A stretch of DNA of 64,000 bases from Megaustenia siamemsis (GCA_032433765.1 JAVIAB010000049.1:21001779-21065778), one strand, 5' to 3'. Numbered from the stretch's first letter, positions 1 to 9,876 are shown. Program-made: numbers and translations. The notes: generated by a model from the sequence alone, not told the origin.

Positions 1-149
1 CAGCTGAAAGTCGGTATAAGGAGGGCAAGATAGCTTCTATCATGCATAAAGCAGCAATGGAAATTTACTTATGCTAATGCCGGATGCACTGGGCCTTAAT
101 GTTGACGTAAATTAGTGCCGTAACGCATTCACACAAACACATAACTCGT

Positions 150-420
150 GAAGATTGAAGAGGAAGAAGAAGAAGAAGAAGAAGAACAAGAGGAAGAAGA
201 AGAACAAGAAGAAGTAGAAGAAGTTGAGGAAGAAAAAAGAAGAGAAAGAGGAAAAACAAAATAAAGAAGAAGAATAAGAAGGAGAAGAAGAGGAAGATTA
301 AGAAGTAGAAGAAAAGGAAGGTATAAGAAGAAGAAGAGGTTGCTGAAGAAGCAGAAGAAGAGAAGGAAGTAGTAGATGAAGAAGAAGAAGAAGAAGAAGT
401 AGTATAGAGAAATAAGAAAA
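150..420. repeat. GAA-rich trinucleotide low-complexity tract
   Basis: Imperfect GAA/AAG repeats with interspersed GTA and CAA units make an almost pure purine strand on the plus side. Long open frames on the other strand are leucine/serine/phenylalanine strings produced by the repeat and are not genes. LINE-D copies elsewhere in the window carry GAA-type 3' tails, so an expanded tail is one possible origin, but no LINE body is recognisable next to it. Confidence 0.9.
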
Positions 421-961
421 ACTAGAGTAATAGAAGAGTAACAATAGTCGTGACCTACATCGGAAGGCAACAAATGAAATCATTTGGATAAGTAATGTGG
501 TTATCTGCAAACACCAGCCCACAGACTGCGTTAACAACAAGACACAACAAAGAAAATGTAGCTGAACACCTCCCCAGAGATGACAAGCAAAATATCTGAC
601 GCCACTCCCAAAGCACTTTATATGGGGCGGACAAAGATTACATTCATGGGAACTCTATGTTTCCCTCAACACTGAAAGGCATCGGAGGATATACAAACAA
701 GACAATAAAGGAGAATGGAAAAGACAAAATAAAAGTTTGTCCTAAACATGAATCAACAGCCGAATCTACAACAACGGCGACGTAGATTCTAGAGTTATTT
801 GCTCAAAGCCATATTTCTAAAGTTATGGCGAGATGTAATCTGCCCAATTATATCATCTACAATATTTTCCTTTCTTTGGAGGTTGCTTGTAAAAGCACAG
901 CTATTTGTTCTTTGCCCTAAACTGAAATCTTAGTTATTAGCTTGAAAATTATTTCATTGAA
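421..961. other. No recognisable feature
   Basis: About 540 bases of AT-rich sequence with no convincing reading frame, no tandem repetition and no similarity that I can see to the other repeats in this window. Confidence 0.5.
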
Positions 962-1080
962 AAATTCATTTCGGGAAAAATATTCACATTTTAAAATAGA
1001 GATTCATGTAATCACTTGGAATGTGTAATAGGAGAAACGTGTGAAAGTTATCTTCATGGAGAAATATAAATGAACAACAA
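962..1080 (+). repeat. Dispersed repeat L, copy 1
   Basis: The end of this AT-rich segment (cttggaatgtgtaa, then ttatcttcatggagaaatat) recurs at 4955-5020 with only a few changes. In both places a LINE-A copy starts or ends within about 70 bases. It may be a non-coding repeat or a duplicated flank; its class is unknown. Confidence 0.45.
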
Positions 1081-1602
1081 GTATGGCAAGAAAGTCATTT
1101 TAATGCCATGAAAAAAATGTACTAACATCAAAACAAATAACACCAGGGCTAAAACTAAGAATAGCAAATTGTTACATATTCTCAATATTCCTGTATGGGA
1201 CAGAAACATGGACATTAGATTAGAAAACAGAATAGAAAATTGAAGCCTTTGAAATGTGGATATATAGAAGAATAGGTAGAATTGGATGGAAAGAAAAGAA
1301 AACAAACGATGAAGTTTTAAAACAACTAAAAATGAAAAGAGAACTACTAAACACAACTAGAACAAGACAAATGAAATTGTTGGAGCATGTTGAAAGACAC
1401 AACAGCCTACTAAAAGTAATCTTGGAGGGGAAAATACAAGGTAAAAGAGGCAGAGGCAGACCAAGACTAACATGGACGAGTAACATCAAAAGATGGACAA
1501 GTCAATCTATGACAACCTGCACCATCAAAGCAAGAAGCAGAGTGGAATGGCGCTCCATGGTAGCCAATCTCCGATGCAGAGACAGTACTCAATGATGATC
1601 TT
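1081..1602 (+). mobile_element. LINE-A, 5'-truncated 3' end (RT C-terminal region)
   Basis: The plus strand encodes the region downstream of the RT palm of a non-LTR retrotransposon: an ETWTLD-type segment, then MWIYRRIGRIGWKEKKTNDE, the basic GKRGRGRPRLTW motif, and a C-terminus close to RSMVANLRCRDSTQ with a stop at about 1593. Residues up to 1254 are interrupted by a stop (ttagattag), so the copy is dead. It ends in a short GATGAT tail. The same C-terminus recurs in about eight other copies in this window, which fixes the family boundary at the 3' end. The 5' portion, including the catalytic RT core, is missing, as expected from incomplete target-primed reverse transcription. Confidence 0.85.
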
Positions 1603-1683
1603 GCAAACATGACAGCATTTGTTGACGAAGATGTCCAGAGATTAGTACAATTCTCCTAATTCTTAAAACTGATATTTTATTCT

Positions 1684-1912
1684 AGTAAAGTAAAGTACCC
1701 CCGTCACGCCAAGTGGCGTACAGGGAATATGGTGTTAGTGGCCATAGATTTTACAGACCTTCGGCACATGATTTTTGGGGCAATGTGGTCGGTATTACGC
1801 CCCTGCAGCTTTACTTTCCGGGGAAAAAATTCTCGGTACCCATTAAAGGCTGGGTGAAGCGGGAGCCGTCGATTGCGATCGAACCCTACCTCTTGTCCTT
1901 TGTAGTCCAGTT
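1684..1912 (-). mobile_element. SINE-1 (tRNA-derived), minus-strand copy
   Basis: Read on the minus strand this has a Pol III B box (GGTTCGATCGCA, close to the GGTTCGATCCC of other copies), the conserved body with ACGGGCGTAATACCGACCAC, and the 3' hairpin CGCCACTTGGCG followed by TGACGGGGGTACTTTACTTT. The A-box end stops at about 1912 (tagtccagttg), so the tRNA-like head is truncated at its 5' side. It lies about 80 bases downstream of a LINE-A copy. Confidence 0.85.
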
Positions 1913-2250
1913 GTTCTTCTTCCCATCTTTATTTCTTTTAATTTCTCTATTTCGTATTTTTTTTTAGCATTTATTTTCTTGCTTTCTTCAATTGAAACCA
2001 CAGCGAGGAACTTTTTTTGTTTGTTTGTTTGTTTGTTTGTTTGAATGCGTGGTTCTTCATGACTTTACCCTCTAGGACTGTGAGAACCATTGTGACAACC
2101 AATGTACTGATATTTTATTGAAGTGGTGTCAATTTATGACATAAGACATAACATGTAACATATTTAGCACAAGTTAACATATATTAAACTATTTTTGTAT
2201 GTTTCCACGAACAGTGCGTCACGCCGATTTCAGTCGCGTACGTTTCGCCC
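1913..2250. other. Non-coding stretch with a short TTTG microsatellite
   Basis: No reading frame of note. A run of about eight TTTG units lies at 2011-2043. The rest is AT-rich and not otherwise repeated in the window as far as I can see. Confidence 0.6.
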
Positions 2251-2435
2251 CAATGTGCGTCACTCTCAATTTGATTAGTGTGAACCGTCATCAAACCATA
2301 TTATTTTTATATCTCTTGCAGCATCTTGGAACTGTTGAAATGTAGTACCTTGTTCAATTATCTAAAAATTGAAATATAATATGTTATATGTTAGATAAAC
2401 ATAAATATGTAGATTGATTCTTAAAACTATGAATA
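2215..2435 (-). repeat. Dispersed repeat I (MITE-like), minus copy
   Basis: Contains gtgcgtcactctcaattt and the accgtcatcaaaccatat block found also at 9690-9876 and 53872-54095, in the same arrangement and about 200 bases long. It is non-coding and AT-rich. The copy at 9.5-9.9 kb suggests a terminal-inverted-repeat element; this copy lacks clear ends. Confidence 0.6.
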
Positions 2436-2484
2436 ACTTTGAACCTGAAATCTTTTCCGTTGCCTTGTTAAAAAAGCTACCGTA

Positions 2485-4084
2485 CGAAATTCTATCTATC
2501 TATTGACCTTTCGAGCCGTAACCGGCCCATAGGGCGTAGACCAAGATACACCTTCTCCTATATGAATTTTTGTTCTAGCAGTTTTCTTTTAAAGATATTT
2601 TATCAAATCTCGCCATCTGTCTCTGTTCTGTGCAAGCAGTTCTATCTCATTGAGGGAGCCGATTCCTGCTGCTCTTGCCTCTCTCATCAATGTTCTTCTC
2701 AGTGTCTCCCTGGGTCTTCCTCTTTTTCTTTTACCTGTTGTTTCCCATATGAGGGCTTGCTTTGCTATTCGATTATTATCTCTTCTCATCACATGTCCAA
2801 CGTATGACCATCGTCTTTTCTTTATTACTGAAGATATTAGTGGTTGATTGGCGATTTCTCTAATTTCCTCGTTTGTTTTGAATTCGTTCCATTCTGTACC
2901 AAGTATTTTCCTTAGACATTTATTTTCGAATGCGTTCAACTTTGTTTCTATATCTCTTGTTGTTTTCCAGCTTTCACACGCATACGTAAGGGTTGATAGT
3001 ACATTTGATTTGAATAGCCTAAGTTTTGTGTTTGTGCTAATGAGTTTTGATTTCCACAACTTTTCAAGTCTTCTGAAAGACATTGCTGCTTTAGCCAGTC
3101 TGATTCTAATTTCTTTGCTCGTATCCCCTTCTCGATCAATGTGACTTCCAAGATAGATAAAGTGATCGATCTCTTCTACTGGTTTGTTTTCCATGTATAT
3201 TTTGTCACTTGTTGGAATTAAACTTTTCATGACTTTAGTCTTTTCATGATTGACCTCAAGCCCAATTTTGCTGGCTATTGATGATAGTTCATTTGTGTTT
3301 TCCTGCATCGTTTTTATCTGACTGCTGATGAGAACTATGTCATCAGCAAAGTCGAGGTCCTCCAAATGGTCTCCTTGTATCCATTCGATGCCTTTATTAC
3401 CAGTGCAGCATTTCTTCATTATGAAGTCCATAACAATTCCAAATAACAAGGGCGATAAAATACATCCTTGTTTAACCCCAGTTTCTATTGGGAAACATTC
3501 GCTCAGTCCTTCCTCTGTTCGAACTGCACATGTGTAACCATCATACATGTCTTTGATAATATTTATGATTTTTGATGGTAAGCCATATTGCTTCAGAATT
3601 TTCCACAAAGAATCTCTATGAATACTATCAAATGCTTTTTTGAAGTCGATGAAGTTAAGTACAAAAGGTTTTTGCTTTTCAATGTGTTCCTCCAATATAA
3701 GTCGTAGAGTGAAAATGTGGTCAAGACAGCTTCTCCCTTTTCTAAACCCAGCCTGTTCTTCACGCATTACTGTATCTATTGAATCCTTTATTCTATTTAG
3801 GATGATTTTACAGAATAACTTTGAGGCAACTGACAAAAGTGTCACGCCTCTCCAGTTGTTACAATCTCTAAGATTGCCCTTTTTTGGGATCTTAACAATG
3901 ATTCCTTTTTTCCATTTATGAGGCGTCTTCTCTGTTTTCCAAATGATGTTGAACATTTTTTGGAGATGTATTAAATTATGGCTATCAATTGCCTTGAGGA
4001 TCTCAGCTGTTAACTTATCCTCTCCAGCAGCCTTGTTATTGGTCATTAGCTTTAAGGTGGTTTCTATTTCACTCACTCGAAATT
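2485..4084 (-). mobile_element. LINE-R, 5'-truncated copy with TAGA tail and target duplication
   Basis: The element runs on the minus strand with its 3' end at left, where a (TAGA)n tail (ctatctatctatt on the plus strand) abuts the flank. The 7-bp sequence cgaaatt occurs immediately outside both ends, at 2485-2491 and 4078-4084, and is read as a target-site duplication. Truncation falls inside the reverse transcriptase, so the endonuclease is absent. A second copy at 59.0-59.7 kb is nearly identical, and a third is at 20.8-21.2 kb; all have different duplications, showing separate insertions. The near identity to the 59-kb copy points to relatively recent activity. Confidence 0.9.
2589..4076 (-). 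CDS. Reverse transcriptase of LINE-R (partial, 495 residues open)
   Basis: An uninterrupted frame encodes an RNA-directed DNA polymerase of the RTE/CR1-like non-LTR type. The start shown is only the first methionine after truncation and not a real start. Visible RT motifs in order: NKAAGEDKL near residue 14-22, WRGVTLLSVASKLF near 75-88, EEQAGFRKGRSCLDH near 106-120, FIDFKKAFDSIHRDSLW near 142-158, GVKQGCILSPLLF near 200, and the catalytic FADD box near 243 (plus-strand positions about 3338-3350). The C-terminal region has the WSYVGHVMRRDNNRIAKQAL segment and the KRKRGRPRETLRRTL basic motif typical of LINE C-termini. No endonuclease or RNase H domain is present. The frame is intact to its stop, which is unusual for this window. 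Confidence 0.92.
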   Translation of the reverse strand: MSEIETTLKLMTNNKAAGEDKLTAEILKAIDSHNLIHLQKMFNIIWKTEKTPHKWKKGIIVKIPKKGNLRDCNNWRGVTLLSVASKLFCKIILNRIKDSIDTVMREEQAGFRKGRSCLDHIFTLRLILEEHIEKQKPFVLNFIDFKKAFDSIHRDSLWKILKQYGLPSKIINIIKDMYDGYTCAVRTEEGLSECFPIETGVKQGCILSPLLFGIVMDFIMKKCCTGNKGIEWIQGDHLEDLDFADDIVLISSQIKTMQENTNELSSIASKIGLEVNHEKTKVMKSLIPTSDKIYMENKPVEEIDHFIYLGSHIDREGDTSKEIRIRLAKAAMSFRRLEKLWKSKLISTNTKLRLFKSNVLSTLTYACESWKTTRDIETKLNAFENKCLRKILGTEWNEFKTNEEIREIANQPLISSVIKKRRWSYVGHVMRRDNNRIAKQALIWETTGKRKRGRPRETLRRTLMREARAAGIGSLNEIELLAQNRDRWRDLIKYL

Positions 4085-4108
4085 AGTTGATAAATAATAT
4101 TGCAACAT

Positions 4109-4853
4109 TTAACGCAACAAACTAACAAGCAAAAAATGTGGACTAGAAATGAATTTCAAAAAGACTAAAACTATGATCATAAACAAAGAAAATACACAAG
4201 ACCTACAATTAAATATCACAGTTGAGGGAATACATCTGGAGACAGTCCAGAGCTACAACTACCTGGGACATACTATAACCAATGATGGAAAATGCAAAAC
4301 TGAAATAAACAAAAGAATAGGTATGGCAAAAAATAATTTTAATGCCATGAAAAATACACTAACAACAAAAGAAATATCAGCAGGGCTGAAACTAAGAATG
4401 GCAAAATGTTACGTCTTCTCAATATTCCTGTATGGTGCAGAAACATGGACATTAGACAAGAAAACAGAACAGAAAATTGAAGCCTTTGAAATGTGGATTT
4501 ATAGTAGCATAGGTAGAATTGGATGGAAACAAAAGATAACAAACGATGAAGTTTTAAAACAACTTAAAATAAAAAGAGAACTACTAAATACAATTAAGAC
4601 AAGACAAATGACATTTTTGGGGCATGTTAAAAGACACAACAGCCTACTGAAAGTAATATAGGAGGGAAAAATACAAGGTAAAAGAGGCAGAGGCAGACCA
4701 AGACTAACATGGACGAGTAACATCAAAAGATGGACAAGTCAATCTATGACAGCCTGCACCATCAAAGCAAGAAACAGAGTAGAATGGCGATCCATGGTAG
4801 CCAACCTTCGTTGCGGAGAAAGCACGCGATGACGATGATGAATAGTTAACGCA
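4109..4853 (+). mobile_element. LINE-A, 5'-truncated copy with probable target duplication
   Basis: Encodes the end of the RT domain (MNFKKTKTMIINKENTQDLQ, a post-palm segment) and the thumb/C-terminal region with YNYLGHTITNDGKCKTEINK, GAETWTLDKK, IGRIGWKQKITNDE and GKRGRGRPRLTW. One in-frame stop (taggaggg near 4658) interrupts the frame, so it is a pseudogene. The tail reads GATGACGATGATG. The sequence ttaacgca lies on both sides (4109-4116 and 4846-4853), consistent with an 8-bp target duplication. It begins only 25 bases after the LINE-R copy ends. Confidence 0.85.
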
Positions 4854-4859
4854 TATAAA

Positions 4860-5075
4860 AAAAAAGATCAAAGATTGGCTAATCTAAGAGTTTCGGGAGA
4901 TGCAATATCCAATTTTTACCTGAAAAGTTTTAACTTTTGAAGATACAGCTTCTAATCTCTTGGAATATGTAACAGAAAAAAAACGTGTGAATTTTATCTT
5001 CATGGAGAAATATAAATGAACAATCAACTAAAATATTAGAGAAAAACTGCTGTGCAACAGACACATCTTCATCAT
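4860..5075 (+). repeat. Spacer containing dispersed repeat L, copy 2
   Basis: AT-rich sequence without coding content. Positions about 4955-5025 repeat the cttggaatatgtaac and cttcatggagaaatat blocks seen at 1015-1080. Confidence 0.45.
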
Positions 5076-5590
5076 CATCACTGAGTGCCGTCTCCGCATC
5101 AAACGTTGGCTACCATGGCGCGACATTCCGCTCTGTCTCTTGCTTTGATGGTGCAGATTATCATAGGCTGACTTGTCCATCTTTTGATGTTACTCGTCCA
5201 TGTTAGTCTTGGTCTGCCTCTGCCTCTTTTACCGTGTATTTTCCCTTCCAATATTACCTTTATTAGGCTGTTGTGTCTTTTAACATGACCCAAAAATGTC
5301 ATCTGTCTTGCTCTAATTGTGTTTAGTAGTTCTTTTTTTCATTTTTAGTTGTTTTAAAACTTCCTCGTTTGTTTTCTTTTCCTTCCATCCAATTCTACCT
5401 ATTCTTCTATAAATCCACATTTCAAAGGCTTCAATTTTCTGTTCTGTTTTCTGGTCTAATGTCCATGTTACTGCACCATACAGGAATATTGAGAAGATGT
5501 AACATTTTGCTATTCTTAGTTTTAGCCCTGGTGTTATTTGTTTTGATGTTAGTATATTTTCATGGCATTGAAATTACTTTTTGCCATACC
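5062..5590 (-). mobile_element. LINE-A, minus-strand 3' fragment
   Basis: Minus-strand copy of the LINE-A C-terminal region, with its 3' GAT tail at left (cttcatcatcatcact). The open 67-residue piece includes MTFLGHVKRHNSLIKV and GKRGRGRPRLTWTSNIKRWT; the upstream region with RRIGRIGWK is frameshifted relative to it by extra T residues near 5330. The upstream (right) limit is at about 5590, where a second, rearranged LINE-A piece begins. Confidence 0.85.
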
Positions 5591-5595
5591 TAATT

Positions 5596-6690
5596 TCCTG
5601 ACTTCATCATTTGTTTTCTTTTCCAATTCTTCTATAAATCCACATTTCAAAGGTTTCAATTTACTGTTTTATTTTCTTGGCTAATGTCCATGTTTCTGCG
5701 CCATACAATAATGTTGAGAAGATATAACATTTTGCCAAATGTAGATCTTTCTTTTAACATCAGTTAGAATGTCGCTCCATGGCTTTCTTTGGAATAGTAC
5801 GTTTGATGTTTCAATCTCTTTCACGGTGGCCAGCCATATTTGTCTTTCGTGCCCTGCATAAGCCTCGTGTGTACCACAGACTTTGCTGTTTTTGCTTTCT
5901 GAGCCGTTGATCATTTCTGATTTTTTCGCCCCATCTACAGTCACTGAGAGTATTACACAACAGGGCCTTTTTGGAATCCTCAGGAGAAACGACAAAGAGG
6001 AAGACCAACGAATTCTTGGAGAAGACAAATAGAAGTAGAGAAGAAGATTATGGGGAAGACTTGAGATGACCTTAAAAGAATGGCAAGAAACAGAACGACC
6101 TGAAAGTGTTTGTTGAAGACCTATACTCCACAGGGAGCTGAAAGGTAGAAGAAGAAGAAGAAGCAGAAGAAGAAACATAACGGCTTAGAAAGTGTTTGTT
6201 GAAGACCTATACTCCACAGGGAGCTGAAAGGTAGAAGAAGAAGAAGCAGAAGAAGAAACATAACGGCTTAGAAAGTGTTTGTTGAAGACCTATACTCCAC
6301 AGGGAACTGAAAGGTAGAAGAAGCAGACCGTCACATACTTTGAACAGTCAGGATGAACATTCCCGCTAGTCGACATTGTTGTCTAAATAATTTAACAATT
6401 AAATTAAATAATTGTCTAAATAGATGTTTGCCTTTTGAAGAACCACGAATACACTCTGGTCTATCGATGATAGGTCAACGTGTTGATATAAGAAGAATAA
6501 ACAATATTCCACTGAAATATCGATAAAGTTCACAGTCCATCCGCTTGTCAGAATTAAACATAACTACAACAGAGAATATCAGCACATTATTTTATAAATA
6601 GATTGTCGCTAACATCATTTAAACACGTCAGCAAATGACGGGTCAGAAAAGAAAAAAAAATTATCTACGCGCAGCCGCCATGACACTATC
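5596..6690 (-). mobile_element. Internally deleted LINE-A: 5' leader joined to an RT C-terminal piece
   Basis: From the right, 6336-6685 and 5750-5940 form one 540-base leader that recurs at 16026-16497 with the same outer boundary (gccgccatgaca on the plus strand). At about 5735-5750 the leader passes directly into LINE-A C-terminal sequence (5596-5735). The leader encodes a short minus-strand frame with ESEMINGSESKNSKVCGTHE and HERQIWLATVKEIE, which I take as the N-terminus of the LINE-A protein. The RT core is missing. The leader is split by a LINE-D insertion at 5941-6335. The assignment of the leader to LINE-A is inference, based on two independent joints. Confidence 0.6.
5941..6335 (+). 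mobile_element. LINE-D 3' end with three tandem 38-bp terminal units, nested in a LINE-A leader
   Basis: Plus-strand coding remnant TESITQ-type sequence (gagagtattacacaacag), LFGILRRNDKEEDQRILGED, then the 3' terminal unit GAAAGTGTTTGTTGAAGACC with GCTCCACAGGGAGCT present three times, separated by GGTAGAAGAAGAAG tails. Here each unit carries its own GAA tail, unlike the head-to-tail arrays at 27 and 45 kb. Flanks acagtcac (left) and accgtcac (right) look like an 8-bp target duplication with one mismatch. The uninterrupted leader copy at 16 kb shows the empty-site sequence. Confidence 0.75.
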
Positions 6691-7258
6691 ATAATCTTAA
6701 CAAAATCTTAATATTGTTAATTTTATAAACCTGATGTAGCAAGGGGCTTAACTCCCGCAAAATATAACTAGTTTCTTTTTACGACTAAAGATAACATAGA
6801 GGTTCACCCTAGGGTTTTACCGAACATCTTTTTAAAAGTATAGCAAAGGAACTCTAAGTGTAAAATAAGGCAGCCTGGAGTCATATAAACCGACCATATT
6901 ACCAGTAATGATTTTAATTATCATGGAAAAAATATTTACAGTAGTGCCGTAATGCACATGCCCACCAGTGGATGAGTCAACCAATGCGGAGATTATCAAG
7001 AAATCTTCGTCAATCAGAAATGTAGTCATCAGAAAGGATTCTCTTCACGTTGGGAAGGTCACTACCAATGTCAATTAAGGATATAAAACACGGCCAGGAA
7101 TTACAAACCATCAAAAATGGACTAATTATATCCTCAGAATATTGGCACTAATGCCACATTACCGGTGCACAACAAGAGATGAAATGTCTGTTCTTGTCAT
7201 CAGTTTTATATAAAGAATGATAAAATGTTTGATATAAATAGCAAGTACATCAAACATA
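6691..7258. other. No recognisable feature
   Basis: About 570 bases with no convincing frame, tandem repeat or match to the window's repeat families. Composition is AT-rich like the rest. Confidence 0.5.
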
Positions 7259-7260
7259 TT

Positions 7261-7515
7261 GGAGCCGCGATAGCTCAGTGGTTAGTTAACTGGGTTACAG
7301 AGGACAAGAGGAAGGGTTCGATCCCAACCGATGGCTTCCGGTTCACCCATCCTTTAACGGGTACCAGATTTTTTTTCTGGGAAAGTAAAGCGGCATGGGC
7401 GTAATACCGACCACATTACCTCAGAAATCATGTGCCGAAGGTCTGTAAATTTTATGGTCACAAACACCATATTCCCTAAACGCCACTTGGTGTGACGGGG
7501 CCTCTTTACTTTTTT
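7261..7515 (+). mobile_element. SINE-1, full-length copy
   Basis: Starts with GGAGCCGCGATAGCTCAGTG (tRNA-like head with A box TAGCTCAGTGGTTAG), then B box GGTTCGATCCC, the body with GGGTACCAGATTTTTTTTCT and GGGCGTAATACCGACCACAT, and the 3' hairpin CGCCACTTGGTG with a T-rich tail. The hairpin carries a C-to-T change that keeps a G-U pair. No target duplication is obvious. The head is not a functional tRNA: there is no complete cloverleaf acceptor pairing. Confidence 0.9.
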
Positions 7516-7811
7516 TTATTTTTTAGTGACGGAAAGTTGTAGACAGAAAAGAGAGCGGAATGATTGGGAGAAGGGTGAAACATAAAGAGGGGTGGATAAT
7601 TTAACAATAAATTTTAATAGAAAGCTTACCGGCTGGGGTTTTAGCATGTTTGTTTTACTTTTTATTTATGTATTTTTTAGCTCAGGAAATGGAGTGTATA
7701 GTCATTTTCGAATTTAGAACAAGGGCGGGTCAAAAGTGCTTGGCGGGCCACTCAAAAGAGCTTGGCGGGCCTCTTTTGGCCTGCGGGCTATAGGTTGCTC
7801 ACCTCTGCTCT
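7516..7811. other. No recognisable feature
   Basis: No coding frame. A short local repetition of agtgcttggcgggcc / gagcttggcgggcc occurs at 7734-7770 but does not form an array. Confidence 0.5.
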
Positions 7812-8173
7812 AAAGTGCCCGCATTAGCCTGGGTGTATTGTCCAGGGCACACTGATGTACATGCAAATGAGGCAGCCGATGCGCTTGTTAGCAGCTTTGG
7901 CACGTTTTGTTTGATTCTAGACAAAAATAACATCACACAAAGTCTGTTCTTTATTCCTTAAGAGAAGAGGATGGGAATGTGTGGGACTAGGATGTATATC
8001 TTGAGAAACTGATGTGTCTAAATGTAAGAGTGTGGGTCCGGAGTGCTTAGTGGCAAAAGCAAATGTATCTCTAATCAACACCTCCCATGAACTGTTTGTA
8101 TATTCTTCGAGACATTCTGGGACGGACAGTGAAGCAGCTACGGAGATGTCCCGAGTGCTATTAGACTTATTTC
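7812..8173 (+). pseudogene. RNase H fragment of a non-LTR retrotransposon
   Basis: The frame from 7812 reads KVPALAWVYCPGHTDVHANE followed by AADALVSSFG, which is the C-terminal catalytic block of a eukaryotic RNase H domain as carried by LINEs (conserved GH, V, NE and AD positions). It is followed by a stop and about 250 bases of diverged 3' sequence that run straight into a GAATA microsatellite at 8175, probably the element's tail. The rest of the element is missing. It is distinct from LINE-X and LINE-N at this block. Confidence 0.65.
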
Positions 8174-8372
8174 ATGAATAGAATAGAATAGAATAGAATA
8201 GAAAAGAAAAGAAAAGAAAAGAAAAGAAAAGAAAAGAAAAGAAAAGAAAAGAAAAGAAAAGAATAGAATGGACTGGAATGGAATGGAATGGAATGGAATG
8301 GAATAAAATAGAATAGAATAGAATAGAATAGAATAGAATAGAATAGAATAGAATAGAATAGAATAGAACAGA
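8174..8372. repeat. Pentanucleotide microsatellite, GAATA / GAAAA / GAATG blocks
   Basis: About 40 units in four blocks: GAATA, then GAAAA (about 13 units), then GAATG, then GAATA again. Each block has been homogenised separately. Minus-strand frames (phenylalanine/serine/isoleucine strings) are artefacts. The left edge joins the LINE 3' relic at 7812-8173. Confidence 0.95.
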
Positions 8373-8487
8373 ATCTAAAATACAAGGTAAATAGTACACT
8401 ATTAAATCAGGTGAATTATTTTTTTTTTAAAAACTAGGCACGATATCAACTTTCGATATAGTTGTACAACAGAGATAACGCAAAGAA

Positions 8488-9300
8488 TAGTTCTGGCATT
8501 GTGACCTGTCACGCGTAGCTCCGGCATTGCGACCTGTCACGCGTAGCTCCGGCATTGCGACCTGTCACGCGTAGCTCCAGCATTGCGACCTGTCACGCGT
8601 AGTTCTGGCATTGTCACCTGTCACGCATAGCTCCGGCATTGTGACCTGTCACGTGTAGCTCCAGCATTGCGACCTGTCATGCGTAGTTCTGGCATTGTGA
8701 CCTGTCACGCGTAGCTCCGGCATTGTGACCTGTCACGTGTAGCTCCAGCATTGCGACCTGTCATGCGTAGTTCTGGCATTGCGACCTGTCACGCGTAGCT
8801 CCGGCATTGTGACCTGTCACGCGTAGCTCCGGCATTGTGACCTGTCACGCGAAGCTCCAACATTGCAACCTGTCACGCGTAGTTCTGGCATTGTCACCTG
8901 TCACGCGTAGCTCCAGTATTGTGACCTGTCACGCGTAGTTGTGGCTTTGTCAACTGTCACGCGTAGTTCTGGCTTTGTCACCTGTCACGCGTAGTTGTGG
9001 CTTTGTCAACTGTCACGCGTAGTTCTGGCATTGTCACCTGTCACGCGTAGCTCCAGCATTGCGACCTGTCATGCGTAGTTCTGGCTTTGTCACCTGTCAC
9101 GCGTAGCTCCAGTATTGTGACCTGTCACGCGTAGTTCTGGCTTTGTCACCTGTCACGCGTAGTTCTGGCTTTGTCATCTGTCACGCGTAGCTCCAGTATT
9201 GTGACCTGTCACGCGTAGTTCTGGCTTTGTCACCTGTCACGCGTATTTCTGGCATTGCGACCTGTCACGCGTAGCTCCGGCATTGTGACCTGCCACTCGT
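8488..9300. repeat. 28-bp minisatellite, about 29 copies
   Basis: The unit is GGCATTGTGACCTGTCACGC followed by GTAGCTCC. Variants differ at a few positions: ctccggcattg, ttctggcattg, ttctggctttg and ttgtggctttg types alternate, giving a readable variant map. Each unit contains a short inverted repeat around GTGACCTGTCAC. I see no LINE source for this unit. Confidence 0.95.
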
Positions 9301-9531
9301 ATGGAAAAAAACGGATGCAGAGGTTTTGGAAACAAGACCATCACCAGTGCTACCGAGCTCGTACATCCGAGCTAAAGTCACCTTCAAAGCTTTTGATATC
9401 CTGTGGTGTGCATGCGCCATACTGGGTAACGTGTTAAGGATGGGATCCTAGCTGCATGGAGTTGTCCCCTGCGCAATGAAAGTGATCTTTTGACTAAACC
9501 AAAACTAAAACGACTTCTTGCAAAGGCTGTA
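9301..9531. other. Spacer
   Basis: A 60-residue frame starts in the last 28-bp unit and runs through here, but it has no recognisable motif and looks fortuitous. Confidence 0.5.
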
Positions 9532-9876
9532 TTAACCCTTTACGTGCGGTAGTTTTTTTTATCGATGGAACGGACGAGATTTCGGAGACAAAGTTGTTCA
9601 TGGCTTTAACTATTTCCGTACGGAAGCTTTTCATCGATGCAACGGAAGATATTTCAGAGACAATATTGTTCATGGTTGTAAGAATCAATCTACTTATTTA
9701 TATTTATCTAACGTATAACATATTATTTATGAATGTTTAGATAAGTGAACAAGGTATTTGCTTTCACCAATATCAAGATGACACAAGACGTGTAAAAAGA
9801 ATATGGTTTGATGACGGTTTACACTAATCAAATTGAGAGTGACGCACTGTGCGGCGAATCGTACGGTAAGAGTTAA
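9532..9876. mobile_element. Candidate piggyBac-like MITE (repeat I) with TTAA ends
   Basis: A non-coding 345-base segment bounded by TTAA at 9532-9535 and 9873-9876. The left end reads CCCTTTACGTGCGG after TTAA and the right end, reverse-complemented, reads CTCTTACCGTACGA, about 10 of 14 matching, so the ends look like degraded terminal inverted repeats. A CCC-type start next to TTAA is typical of piggyBac elements. The right half recurs as repeat I at 2.2, 10.7 and 53.9 kb. There is also an internal short duplication (gagacaaagttgttcatgg and gagacaatattgttcatgg). No transposase is present. Confidence 0.45.

Noticed and set aside
8488..9300. CRISPR-like array (28-bp repeats)
   Set aside because: The repeats are contiguous without unique spacers, and the DNA is eukaryotic. 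It is a minisatellite.
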